Under the pieces are notes generated by a model, which did no database searches, had not been told where the DNA came from, and saw only the letters and a program-made list of their open reading frames with translations. The position numbers were made by a program, and so were the translations under genes. A stretch of DNA of 62,258 nt. It comes from a virus. The first letter of the stretch is position 1. Each line of letters opens with the position of its first letter. Shown piece by piece: positions 49,764 through 57,819 of the stretch. The stretch spans positions 1-62,258 of the IMG/VR virus record IMGVR_UViG_3300035701_000028, one strand, 5' to 3'.

Positions 49764-51065
49764 CTAGAACCATTGCGTGTTTGGCGTTCCGAAGATAGTC
49801 TTGCCACCCTGCGTGCGCTGCGTGCGGTAGAGTCCACCCGCCGAGAAGAAGGGCTGCGCCAGCGCCCGCGCGATCGACCCGAAGGCCCCAAGCTGTTCAC
49901 CCTCACCCTCCGAGAGCAGAGGATCAAGAGCAGAGAGAGCCTGGAGTTGCTGGCGACGTGTCTGAACATCCGATGCTCCGATCTGTCCGAAGTCGCGCAG
50001 AACCGATGCGATATCCTGTAGGTACTTGTACCCCGGCCCGTACTCCTTCGCTTCCTTTCCACTGGAAAGGATCATCTTCTGCATTGTCTCTAGCACCCGG
50101 CCCGCCCGCGCTGCCGACGTAAACTTGTTGCGTAGTTCAGTCGTCAGTTCGTTCGGCGGAGGAAGGAATTTCGTCGTCGTCGGGGAGTAACCCCCAAACG
50201 CATCCGCCATGCGCGAGACGTTCGATGCAACGGTGCGCTGATCCTCCTCCGAAAGGAAGGGGATCAGAGAGTTCATGAGCGAGATGTAGGACGACTCCGG
50301 AGTTACGGCAGAAGGCGTCAGACCCTTCCACCAGGACGGTGCGCCCTCGACCTTGTAGGTCTCTGTCCATGTAACGGGCGTCTCTCCACCACCACCGTCC
50401 CCTCCGCCACCGTCCCCACCATAATCCTGCTCGGGCTGTGGGATCAGCGACCAGTCCGTATACTTCTCGTAATACTTGCGCCGATCCGTCTCTGAGATTC
50501 CGAGGATTTCGGCTACGGCTGGAGGCAAGTAGTCTGGAAATTCTCCGGCCTGCAACGCGGCGATCTGCGCCGCCGCCTCGGGAGTCAGGTCTGTACCGAA
50601 GGGAGTCGTGTAGGCCCAGCCAGCAGGCCCCGACATATTCCGTTCGCGGATTGACAGATCACGGAAGCGCGGATCGCCCGCCCACCAACGCATCGGAGTC
50701 CTCGCCTGCTCCAACGCCTTCTTCTCTTGCGCCGCACGCTCCGCTGGGGTGTCACCAGCGTACTGACTATGTGCAGGAGGCGGAGGCAGATATTTCTTCG
50801 GCCATGCCGCAGCCAAAGCCGCCGATACAGGCATGTAGGCATTCTGCGGACGCCCGGTGGCCGTCCCCGACCCAAGAGTCTTCGGGAATGCCTTCGTCAT
50901 CCCTACTGTGCTCGTAGGAAAGAAAGCGTGTGATGGACGACCCTGCGGCGTGGGAGGCGAAGTCGCCTTACGTCGGGCAGCTTCGTAAGCGTTGATAGAT
51001 GTCTTCGGCCTGGGCGGAGGAGCCTTCGCCTTCGGCTTTGCCTTTGGCTTATATTTCAATGCCAT
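49764..51065 (-). CDS. Virion-region protein
   Basis: 433 residues from the ATG at 51065 (GGAGGCGAAACGAC upstream). N-terminus basic and Pro-rich (KPKAKPKAKAPPPRPK), then helical with a Gly-rich linker near 230, and a C-terminus with GLYRTQRTQGGKTIFG. Position between portal and the giant protein suggests an internal or ejection-associated protein. Not recognised by family. Confidence 0.65.
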   Translation of the reverse strand: MALKYKPKAKPKAKAPPPRPKTSINAYEAARRKATSPPTPQGRPSHAFFPTSTVGMTKAFPKTLGSGTATGRPQNAYMPVSAALAAAWPKKYLPPPPAHSQYAGDTPAERAAQEKKALEQARTPMRWWAGDPRFRDLSIRERNMSGPAGWAYTTPFGTDLTPEAAAQIAALQAGEFPDYLPPAVAEILGISETDRRKYYEKYTDWSLIPQPEQDYGGDGGGGDGGGGETPVTWTETYKVEGAPSWWKGLTPSAVTPESSYISLMNSLIPFLSEEDQRTVASNVSRMADAFGGYSPTTTKFLPPPNELTTELRNKFTSAARAGRVLETMQKMILSSGKEAKEYGPGYKYLQDIASVLRDFGQIGASDVQTRRQQLQALSALDPLLSEGEGEQLGAFGSIARALAQPFFSAGGLYRTQRTQGGKTIFGTPNTQWF

Positions 51066-51270
51066 GTCGTTTCGCCTCCATGACCTTGATGTATTCCTCA
51101 AGGGCATCCTGTCCGTACTTCTGACGGATTGCGTCGAACGCTCCTGGCGTCATCTGATTATAGAGCTTTAGGTCGGCATCAATGTCGCTACCGACAACCT
51201 TCTTCAGTTGCTTCGTTCCCTTCGCCACGGCTGACTTGAGTTGCTCGGAGTATTCTCCAAAGGTTCTCAC
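51049..51270 (-). CDS. Small hypothetical protein
   Basis: 73 residues, helical, overlapping portal by 4 bp and the downstream gene by 17 bp. The tight spacing in the portal operon points to a virion-assembly role. Not recognised. Confidence 0.65.
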   Translation of the reverse strand: MRTFGEYSEQLKSAVAKGTKQLKKVVGSDIDADLKLYNQMTPGAFDAIRQKYGQDALEEYIKVMEAKRHGIEI

Positions 51271-53081
51271 TGCAAACCTCCCGTCAGCATTTGCGGATTA
51301 GGGGCCGCTCCCGTCTCTTCTGCCGACTGGCCTGGAGGCGCTTCGCCCGGAGCGATCTCTTCTCCCGTCGGGGATGCAAGACCCGTAAGCTGTTCAGGCG
51401 CATTGGGCTCAGGCGGTCGGCCCTGCTTCCCCTGAAGTAACTGTTGCTTCGCCTGCTCCAAGACAACCTTCGCGGCTTCATCTCCTCCGTCCGCGAGTTC
51501 CTTCAAGTGACCCATGATCGCGTACTGGATCATAAGCGGGCTGGTCTGAGCCATCTCCGCCAGCTTCATCTCACGATCCTCGTCCGGCTGCTCACGGCCC
51601 AGGTACTCTTCCATGATGACACGATCCGGAAGGATGCCCTTGACCTGCGTCGCCATCGCGTGCTTGCGAACCTGCTCGTTCGGGAATTCGGGCTTGACGA
51701 TCGCCTTGACCGCGAACCCAGCCAGTTCATCTCCGAAGATTTGGGCCGAGAAGTCAGCGCCCCGGAAGCGCCCATGCGTCCTAACAATAGACCCTTCAGC
51801 GAAGTGGGATGTCAAGCGCAGCGCTTTCTTCGCCCAAGTTGTCCACATCAATTCGAGATGGGTGACGGGCTGCTCCAGACGAATGCGGTTCTGGTCTCCC
51901 AATTGCGAGAGTGCGTAGCCCGCGATCTGATTCGGGCCGGAGCCATACATGACATCTGAGAAGCCCGACTGCTGAACGCGCGACCGGAAGAAGTCCAAGT
52001 GCAACTGCACATCGGGCGGACTTCCGCGCCATTCAGGGAAGCCGATGTTCTCGTCCGGGTTTATCTGGATAGGTTCTCCGAATCCTGGATCGAGGTTGAT
52101 CTTTCGGCCCGCCGCCGCCCGAATGACAAATGGCATTCCAGAGAAGACGTTGATCTGTCGGCTACGTCGGTTGATAGAGAACTCAACCTCCGAAATGGAA
52201 GTCTCCATCGGGCGCAGGATTCCATGACCCCAATACTCCGGCTTGCTCCCAATGGGCTTGAAGAATCCGATGGTGTAGGGCAGGTCGTATCCATCCATCT
52301 TGCGGACAGGGAAGATGAACTCATCCTCGAACAGACCTGCGTTCCAGACTTCAGGAACCCCACCAGGGTATTCCATCCACCACGCATCGATAAGGACACC
52401 CCTCGTCCCCGCCTTTGCCGTCATGTCCATTCCGACATACTTGTTCGGAAGAACGTGATAGGTCGTCTCAATTTCCAAGACGGACTTGAGTTCGGTGCGG
52501 AATTGCCACAACCATCGGCGATCCCCTCCCGGAATCAGCGTCATGAGCAAGGGATCAATGACCTGCACTCGGAGCGGAGGCTCCATGAAGGCCACGACAC
52601 TCCTACTTCCTTCCTGAAGGTCGGGAACATCCACGGTCTCTCTGACCTGGCTGGCGATGTTCTGATCCCATGTCGTGTAGACGATACCACAGCCATCCCG
52701 GACGAAATTCAGAATGGTCTCATAGATGAGATCGCATTGCTCCCGCTCCATATTTACTTCGAGCACACCCGCCAGATATTTCTCGATGTGGCTGGCGTCC
52801 TTCTCTTCCGTCGAAGATGGCCTCCACCCATGAGCCTTCCAATCCAGTCGGTTGCCAAGCAAGATGCCGACCGCGAGATCGACCGTATTGGTCGGAGTCG
52901 GATCAGAGAAGCGCCGCTCCCCTGCCTTAGGCGCTTTCTGTCCGGAGTAGTGATCGAACTCGTACAGGTTTCGCCAGCGCACGATGTTCTCATGCCACTT
53001 CGAGCAGTCGTCTCTCGACTTGCGCCAGAACGCGAGAATCTCATCCTTCTGTTTCGTCGCTGCTGGAGTCGTGTCAGCCAT
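51267..53081 (-). CDS. Portal protein
   Basis: 604 residues. The stem-wing pattern of phage portals is visible: helical N-terminus, PTPTNTVDLAVGILLGNRLDWKAH near 60-83, the FVRDGCGIVYTTWDQN segment near 125, a beta-rich wing, the helix-rich SRVQQSGFSDVMYGSGPNQIAGYALSQLG stretch near 370-400, and a Pro/Gly C-terminal tail. It forms the dodecameric DNA gate with the adjacent terminase. Operator site 6 lies near its 3' end. Confidence 0.85.
   Translation of the reverse strand: MADTTPAATKQKDEILAFWRKSRDDCSKWHENIVRWRNLYEFDHYSGQKAPKAGERRFSDPTPTNTVDLAVGILLGNRLDWKAHGWRPSSTEEKDASHIEKYLAGVLEVNMEREQCDLIYETILNFVRDGCGIVYTTWDQNIASQVRETVDVPDLQEGSRSVVAFMEPPLRVQVIDPLLMTLIPGGDRRWLWQFRTELKSVLEIETTYHVLPNKYVGMDMTAKAGTRGVLIDAWWMEYPGGVPEVWNAGLFEDEFIFPVRKMDGYDLPYTIGFFKPIGSKPEYWGHGILRPMETSISEVEFSINRRSRQINVFSGMPFVIRAAAGRKINLDPGFGEPIQINPDENIGFPEWRGSPPDVQLHLDFFRSRVQQSGFSDVMYGSGPNQIAGYALSQLGDQNRIRLEQPVTHLELMWTTWAKKALRLTSHFAEGSIVRTHGRFRGADFSAQIFGDELAGFAVKAIVKPEFPNEQVRKHAMATQVKGILPDRVIMEEYLGREQPDEDREMKLAEMAQTSPLMIQYAIMGHLKELADGGDEAAKVVLEQAKQQLLQGKQGRPPEPNAPEQLTGLASPTGEEIAPGEAPPGQSAEETGAAPNPQMLTGGLQ
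51435..51449. promoter_or_regulatory. Palindromic operator site 6 (one mismatch), intragenic
   Basis: AAGTAACTGTTGCTT near the 3' end of the portal gene, one mismatch in the right arm. It could modulate transcription past the packaging genes. Confidence 0.72.
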
Positions 53082-53082
53082 A

Positions 53083-54612
53083 TCAAGACCTCAGTTGGGG
53101 AGGAAGGAATTCGTCCCCCCGTTCAGTTACCCGACCCGACGCATCTGCGAAGGGCATGTCCACTCGAATCTCCGTAGCCGAATCGTACTGACGCTCTACA
53201 GCCCCATAGACAGACATCGCCAGGGCCACGGCTGCGTCAACATGGGCGGAGGTTACGTTCTTGACGATGCGGAAGCCCCGCCCCTTCGATTCGGCTACCG
53301 CATTCTGTAGATGGGCCTTGATCTCATCATCCGGATAGGCCCACAGGTTCTTGTAGCGCAGCAGGTCGAAGAGTTGCTGGGTCGCGGCCTGCATGTTGTT
53401 GACTGTCTGGGGATACTCCACCATCTTGTATCCCTTCTTCAGGATCGCCGTCATCGAGCGGTGGAAGTGGGCCGGGTCATACAGCGCCACATTCACGTTG
53501 AATGTCCGGAAGGCCCACAGCAGATATTTCTCGACCGTATCCTCCAGATCAAAAACCTCATCCTCACGCGGAGTCCAAATGTGATGGAAGAGCAGAATGC
53601 ACTTCCCGACCATCGAGTCGTAGGTCGTCCCCATGACGGCTGATCCGTCATGCTTGGGCGCGACATCGACCGCAATCGAGACCGGGTAGTACCTGTAGGG
53701 ATGTCCCTCCCAAATCTCCGCCGACTGATCGAAGTGCCGAGACGCCTCCGCCCACCACTCGTCCGGGATGAATGACTCGTGCGATGTCACCCATCGGTTC
53801 TCATGGAAGCGCAAGTAGGCTGCTGGCGTCATGCCCGGAGCGGATCGCTGCTCCTCATAGTATGGGCGTATCTGCCAGGGCATCCGGGGTTCATGATCCC
53901 AATAAACGAAGGTGCGTCCGTGACGCCAGCAGGGTAGGTCTTCGAGCCCCGGAACCTTCTCACCTTTTCCATCCTTGTGCTCCTCCGGGCCGACGTTCTC
54001 CTTGTAGATGTCCCAGAGAAGCTTCGACTCATTGATGAAGCCCGCGTAGGTCACAATGACCCTGAGCGAGTTTCGGACTGTGGGGATGGGCGTCATCTCG
54101 TCCCACATCTTGCGCGAGAGATCAGACTGGTAGGCCCATAGTTCATCCCACAGCGTTACAGCACGGCGCGATCCTGACGCCGATCGGTGCTCCTTCGCAA
54201 GAACCTGAACGAAGGTATCGTTGGGCCATTCGACTCGCAGGGCCAATCGACGGATATCGTGACGCTCAAGCTTCGCGGCGTGGTACGATATGTCACCAAA
54301 TACGCGACATCTTGCTTGCTCCTCATCGTTCGCGATGGCATAGATTTCCGATCCCTCATCGAACTCCTCCGCTGCCCAGGTTCCAACCGCCGCTGCCAAG
54401 GTCGTCTTGCCCGACTTCATCGGACAGGAGTAGACGATTGTCGTATAGGGTAAGACGTTGTTCTCATCCGGAGTCAAGCAGTGTGCAAGAATTCTCTCCT
54501 GATGGGGGGCCAAGACCAACTTGCCCGGCCCCGAGAGTTCGCCCTTCTTCCAGTCCCAATTCTGCCGTACATAGAACGGACGGGTCTTGAGCCACGCGAC
54601 AAAGGGCTTCAT
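53083..54612 (-). CDS. terL: Terminase large subunit
   Basis: 509 residues. ATPase: Walker A SCPMKSGKT with Lys69, Walker B VTLWDE with Asp156-Glu157, and a C-motif-like VTYAG near 187. Nuclease: Asp316 (IAVDVAPKHDG), Asp379 (ALYDP) and Asp459 (SAHVDAAVALAM). It packages DNA through the portal encoded next. A small terminase subunit was not identified among the preceding small genes. Confidence 0.92.
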   Translation of the reverse strand: MKPFVAWLKTRPFYVRQNWDWKKGELSGPGKLVLAPHQERILAHCLTPDENNVLPYTTIVYSCPMKSGKTTLAAAVGTWAAEEFDEGSEIYAIANDEEQARCRVFGDISYHAAKLERHDIRRLALRVEWPNDTFVQVLAKEHRSASGSRRAVTLWDELWAYQSDLSRKMWDEMTPIPTVRNSLRVIVTYAGFINESKLLWDIYKENVGPEEHKDGKGEKVPGLEDLPCWRHGRTFVYWDHEPRMPWQIRPYYEEQRSAPGMTPAAYLRFHENRWVTSHESFIPDEWWAEASRHFDQSAEIWEGHPYRYYPVSIAVDVAPKHDGSAVMGTTYDSMVGKCILLFHHIWTPREDEVFDLEDTVEKYLLWAFRTFNVNVALYDPAHFHRSMTAILKKGYKMVEYPQTVNNMQAATQQLFDLLRYKNLWAYPDDEIKAHLQNAVAESKGRGFRIVKNVTSAHVDAAVALAMSVYGAVERQYDSATEIRVDMPFADASGRVTERGDEFLPPQLRS

Positions 54613-54806
54613 TTGCCCCCGGTCTCAATCTTCGTAGATAGGCGTCTAGTAGAATGCACTCCTGACACATGGCTAGTCATCGTCTCACGGAAGGTCTTCA
54701 GCGGAGTCTGAGTCCATACCGAATACATAGTCCTCAGTTTCTTCGCGATGTTGAACCTGGCATGCTTGGGAGATGGGAGCTTCGGATAGAAGGGAGGCGT
54801 TGGCAT
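54609..54806 (-). CDS. Small basic protein upstream of terminase
   Basis: 65 residues from the ATG at 54806 (TAGGAAATCC upstream; an in-frame start at 54860 is less likely). Basic with one aromatic helix. It overlaps the terminase start by 4 bp. Possibly a packaging accessory; no small-terminase fold is evident. Confidence 0.6.
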   Translation of the reverse strand: MPTPPFYPKLPSPKHARFNIAKKLRTMYSVWTQTPLKTFRETMTSHVSGVHSTRRLSTKIETGGK

Positions 54807-54813
54807 GGATTTC

Positions 54814-55032
54814 CTACCCCGACGGAGTAATGACCGGAGGCTTGTTCTTCCTCCAATCACGCACCGACGCGATGTAATCGTGCATCTGGCGTAGCTGTAG
54901 CGGAGTCAAGATGCTCTTCAATCGCTGAAATTCCGGCTTGGCGAGAGCGGGACTTTGCCTTCGCAGAGCCTTGAGACGCTGTAGGTCTTCCTTCATGAAT
55001 TGCAGGGCCGAGGGGAGCGGGGGGTAGGGCAT
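54814..55032 (-). CDS. Small hypothetical protein
   Basis: 72 residues, helical (PSALQFMKEDLQRLKALRRQ ... LQLRQMHDYIASVRDW) after GAGGAGAAAAG. It may be DNA-binding, but no motif is clear. Confidence 0.6.
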   Translation of the reverse strand: MPYPPLPSALQFMKEDLQRLKALRRQSPALAKPEFQRLKSILTPLQLRQMHDYIASVRDWRKNKPPVITPSG

Positions 55033-55047
55033 GGACTTTTCTCCTCA

Positions 55048-55239
55048 TTACATCTTCTCAGATTTCCGAATCGTCCAACGAAAAGGAAATCCCCCATAGT
55101 TGTATACAGGGGCCAGTTCTTTCTTTCTCCTGAAGAACTTATCTACCTCCAATACCTTCCGTCGAGGAGGCGGGCCGATCGGCGTCGGCCCCCACTTATT
55201 GAATTTGAAATGCAGATGTTTCGGGCTCGGGGGCGGCAT
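55048..55239 (-). CDS. Small basic protein
   Basis: 63 residues from the ATG at 55239 (GAAGGAGAACT upstream). Pro/Lys/Phe-rich, beta-like. Not recognised. Confidence 0.55.
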   Translation of the reverse strand: MPPPSPKHLHFKFNKWGPTPIGPPPRRKVLEVDKFFRRKKELAPVYNYGGFPFRWTIRKSEKM

Positions 55240-55270
55240 AGTTCTCCTTCTCACCAGGAGAGATCAGAAA

Positions 55271-55420
55271 CTACTTCTCCTTCTCAGGAGGAGCATTGGC
55301 ATAGAGAGCCTTCTGCTGTTCGCGGGCTTTCTTCTTGGAGGCGTGAATGCCGTAGACCTTCCCGGTATCCGGGTTGACCACAGCGAACTTGTTGCCCCGC
55401 TGCTGAACGACATAAGGCAT
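55271..55420 (-). CDS. Small conserved phage protein near packaging genes
   Basis: 49 residues, shorter than a usual open-frame cutoff. It begins MPYVVQQRGNKFAVVNPDTG with two strands, then a Lys/Arg/Ala-rich helix (ASKKKAREQQKALYAN). This pattern is common for tiny phage proteins near terminase/portal. GGAGAGCTAG precedes the ATG, and it starts directly at the stop of the upstream gene. Confidence 0.7.
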   Translation of the reverse strand: MPYVVQQRGNKFAVVNPDTGKVYGIHASKKKAREQQKALYANAPPEKEK

Positions 55421-55645
55421 CTAGCTCTCCCCAAGTTCTCGTTTTATCCGTGCAATGATGGACTTGGCTTTGGCCCGTGTCGCCAAGTCAGCAGACGCAT
55501 TTGCTAGGGGGAGAAGCTTTCCTACCACAAGCTTTCGATCCCTACGCGCAGCCTCAACTAGCTTGCCCCCATCCGGCCAGCCCAGGCGCTTGAGGGAGCC
55601 CTCCTTGGCTTCGTCGAAGGCCCGACTTGCCCACTTCCTTGCCAT
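55421..55645 (-). CDS. First gene of the late packaging operon
   Basis: 74 residues, basic, helical; GGAGGTTTAC precedes the ATG. Begins MARKWASRAFDEAKEGSLKRLG, a pattern seen in small phage packaging-region proteins. It follows the late promoter at 55671-55700. Function unknown. Confidence 0.68.
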   Translation of the reverse strand: MARKWASRAFDEAKEGSLKRLGWPDGGKLVEAARRDRKLVVGKLLPLANASADLATRAKAKSIIARIKRELGES

Positions 55646-55670
55646 GTAAACCTCCGTTCCCGTTACTTAC

Positions 55671-55700
55671 ATTGTACGGCCATTCTAGCTTCCAATGCAA
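55671..55700 (-). promoter_or_regulatory. Late operon promoter
   Basis: TTGCAT (55700-55695), 18-bp spacer, TACAAT (55676-55671) on the minus strand. Just downstream of the -10 is AAGTAACGG, one arm of the palindrome family, so it may be an incomplete operator. It lies directly past the strong terminator at 55709-55743. Confidence 0.6.
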
Positions 55701-55708
55701 GTAGGCCC

Positions 55709-55743
55709 AAAAAGGGCATCCCCCACACGATGCGGGGGATGCC
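55709..55743 (-). terminator. Rho-independent terminator of the small-gene cluster
   Basis: Arms GGCATCCCCC (55715-55724) and GGGGGATGCC (55734-55743); on the minus strand the hairpin is followed by C and TTTTT. It isolates the 56036-60967 cluster from the late promoter 9 bp beyond. The 55744-56035 gap holds no gene of convincing length; the small hairpin GGGAT-GGTT-ATCCC at about 55949-55962 is its only other feature. Confidence 0.85.
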
Positions 55744-56035
55744 TGGGCCAGGGAATAGGATTTCCGAACGACAGCCACGCCCTAGAAGATTCCTGTCAAG
55801 AGAGGAAAAGTCGGGTTGATCGCGGGTTTGATGCAGCCCTATCCTTTGTCCTCTAAGCGTTCGGGAAGAAAATCGTTGACCCCTGAGCGATGAACTTCTT
55901 CGCCATGGACGCTACTAGGTCACACAAGGCGACAAAGCAGCAGTAGGGATAACCATCCCAAAGTGTAGTTGTACCTTATCGCGGGTACGGGCGTCTTGAC
56001 TTCTCTCCTATCGTCGCCGAAAATCCTCTACGCCA

Positions 56036-56584
56036 TTATACGCTGATCTGGGTCGTCGCATTCTTCAGCGATAGCAGGCCGTCCAAAAGACCCAGCGTTT
56101 CCTCCAGAGCCTCACGCTCTTCGGCCAGCTTCTTCTCGTCAATGTTGACGATGACATCGCTCGGCTTGGACTCCCCGATCTGGGCCGACGCCTGAGCAAC
56201 CGCGAAGCCCTTGGACTTCGCCTCCGCGCGGATCAGGTTCAGACGCTTGACCAATCCCTCCAGGAATCCCTGGTAGACCGGAGCGACCTCACGCCGCCAC
56301 GTCAGCCACTCCGCAATAGTGCGGGTCGTCCCCCTGATATCCAGCATCACGTCAGCGTTCGCGGACTGGATCGCCTGACGCAGAAGAATCTTGCGCTCGA
56401 ACAGATCACCAAGCGCCTGCCGCTCTTTCTTCAGGACACTGGCCGAGCCCCCATCCTTCTCCATCGGGTCTTTCAGAGCTTCCTGCCGCGCGATGTAGAG
56501 ATTGATGAACTCGATCTTCTTGACGATCCGCGCGTCGATCGTCTTGAACTCTGCGAGTGCTTCGGTAATCGTTGTCTTAGCCAT
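56036..56584 (-). CDS. Hypothetical coiled-coil protein
   Basis: 182 residues, helical throughout with charged heptads (IDEKKLAEEREALEETLGLLDGL near the end). GGAGGCCCTTC precedes the ATG. Not recognised; last gene before the terminator. Confidence 0.65.
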   Translation of the reverse strand: MAKTTITEALAEFKTIDARIVKKIEFINLYIARQEALKDPMEKDGGSASVLKKERQALGDLFERKILLRQAIQSANADVMLDIRGTTRTIAEWLTWRREVAPVYQGFLEGLVKRLNLIRAEAKSKGFAVAQASAQIGESKPSDVIVNIDEKKLAEEREALEETLGLLDGLLSLKNATTQISV

Positions 56585-56601
56585 GAAGGGCCTCCTTGGG
56601 C

Positions 56602-56874
56602 CTAGATGTCGAGCGTGCCGATGATCTCGCTGGCACAGCGTTTGGCGTCCTTGACTTGCAAGAGAAGCTGGAGAAGCGACTCCCGCACAGGAGAGATGGG
56701 AGGTCGGGGAGGAACCGGGCTCTCTTTTGGACTATCGGTAATCGGCCCATGAAAAGAGACCGGACTGAGTTTCCTGGCGAGGTCTCCAAGCTGGGACTGA
56801 ACAATCCCGACCTCCGCTGCGATCTCCCCAATGTCGGAGATCGTCTTTGCTTCCTGCGATCCTACTTCACTCAT
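56602..56874 (-). CDS. Small hypothetical protein
   Basis: 90 residues, a helix, then a Pro-rich linker (SPVPPRPPISPV), then a helix. AGGAGGCTCATC region upstream. Not recognised. Confidence 0.6.
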   Translation of the reverse strand: MSEVGSQEAKTISDIGEIAAEVGIVQSQLGDLARKLSPVSFHGPITDSPKESPVPPRPPISPVRESLLQLLLQVKDAKRCASEIIGTLDI

Positions 56875-56884
56875 GATGAGCCTC

Positions 56885-57163
56885 CTAGTTAGGTCTGAAT
56901 TTCATCTTGGCTTCAGTACGCGGTACGGCAATCTTCCCCACAGGCATTCCGGGCTGGAACATGATGACGAGAGCATATCGGTAGGTCGGGACACCCTCCG
57001 GATCATTCTCGGTCAAAGGACGAGGAGCCATAGCGAACCCTGACAACCCATAGCTCCCCGACTGCGTTTGCATGATCTCACCCATGACGGTCATGAGTTC
57101 CTGAGCCGAGTCCCCTTCGACGATGTTGAGTCCTTCCTGCAATTGGTTCTTGGTCTCCTCCAT
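56885..57163 (-). CDS. Hypothetical protein
   Basis: 92 residues with a small beta domain in the second half (PTYRYALVIMFQPG). AGGAGGCGTGAT precedes the ATG. First gene after the promoter at 57187-57215. Not recognised. Confidence 0.62.
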   Translation of the reverse strand: MEETKNQLQEGLNIVEGDSAQELMTVMGEIMQTQSGSYGLSGFAMAPRPLTENDPEGVPTYRYALVIMFQPGMPVGKIAVPRTEAKMKFRPN

Positions 57164-57186
57164 ATCACGCCTCCTGTTAGATCATC

Positions 57187-57215
57187 ATCCTACATCAAGA
57201 TTACTGACTTGTCAA
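57187..57215 (-). promoter_or_regulatory. Promoter directly downstream of tRNA-Tyr
   Basis: ACTTGACA with TTGACA at 57215-57210, 17-bp spacer, TAGGAT at 57192-57187. The -35 begins two bases after the tRNA discriminator base, so the tRNA 3' end and this promoter are interlocked. Confidence 0.65.
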
Positions 57216-57216
57216 G

Positions 57217-57301
57217 TGGTGCGGGCAGGACTCGAACCTGCGAAGGGGAGACCCCGGCTGATCTACAGTCAGTTGGATTTGCCGCTTTCCGATACCGCAC
57301 C
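57217..57301 (-). tRNA. tRNA-Tyr(GUA)
   Basis: The minus strand folds as an 85-nt tRNA with a long variable arm: acceptor GGTGCGG / CCGCACC plus discriminator A, anticodon stem CTGA/TCAG with loop CTGTAGA (anticodon GUA), variable arm CGGGG-TCT-CCCC, and T arm GCAGG-TTCGAGT-CCTGC. The long variable arm fits bacterial tRNA-Tyr. CCA is not encoded. The first anticodon-stem pair is an A-C mismatch. It is abutted by operator site 7. Confidence 0.88.
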
Positions 57302-57316
57302 AAGCAACCGTTACTT
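57302..57316. promoter_or_regulatory. Palindromic operator site 7 (one mismatch) abutting tRNA
   Basis: AAGCAACCGTTACTT, one mismatch in the left arm. It ends exactly one base before the tRNA 5' end (57301), upstream in the tRNA's direction. Confidence 0.75.
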
Positions 57317-57427
57317 TCAATGCGCCCCGAGGTATGCGCCCGCGAAGGAGGCGATGAAGACGATCAAAGCCCATGCTGCAAGCCACAGGAGATCAGGCCC
57401 GATCATATCGGATGGGTGTCGGTTCAT
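57317..57427 (-). CDS. Small membrane peptide
   Basis: 36 residues starting MNRHPSDM, with one hydrophobic segment (about 13-33). The ATG overlaps the preceding stop (ATGA). Role unknown; one of several membrane peptides in this cluster. Confidence 0.5.
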   Translation of the reverse strand: MNRHPSDMIGPDLLWLAAWALIVFIASFAGAYLGAH

Positions 57428-57819
57428 CGCAGCCTCACTTCCTCCACCGGATACGGCCCCCAACCGTGAGTGGTAAAGGTAATCTGAGTCTCGGCGATCT
57501 CCATCCCCTCCGGCAGGAGAACCGCACGATCTCGAAGGACGCGCAGGATCGCCAGCTTGTCCCATGCTGTCAGGCAGGGCCATACCTCTTCGGTAATGCG
57601 AGTATAGGCCCCGTAGGGGAATCCGTCCCGGTACTGCTTGACCCCGAGCGTCCTACACTGATCGAGAATACCTTCAGGGGTCTCGATGGTCTGCCATCCC
57701 TGCCAGTGGGCCAGCCTATGAGAGTAGGCATCCCAGATGCGCAGGAACCACTTCTCGAAACGCTGCATCAGAGTCGGCTTGGGCTCAAACTTATTCGGCT
57801 CCCATGTCACTTGTTTCAT
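57424..57819 (-). CDS. Hypothetical protein (shorter start of a longer frame)
   Basis: 131 residues from the ATG at 57819, supported by AGGAGGCCCG and the ATGA overlap with the previous gene. Tryptophan-rich helical domain. The same frame is open back to 58221, so the protein may also exist as the C-terminus of a 263-residue zinc-ribbon protein. Confidence 0.65.
   Translation of the reverse strand: MKQVTWEPNKFEPKPTLMQRFEKWFLRIWDAYSHRLAHWQGWQTIETPEGILDQCRTLGVKQYRDGFPYGAYTRITEEVWPCLTAWDKLAILRVLRDRAVLLPEGMEIAETQITFTTHGWGPYPVEEVRLR

Noticed and set aside
55646-56035. Second tRNA or riboswitch in the 390-bp gap
   Set aside because: No T-arm or anticodon pattern and no known riboswitch motif; only a terminator, a promoter and a small hairpin are supported.
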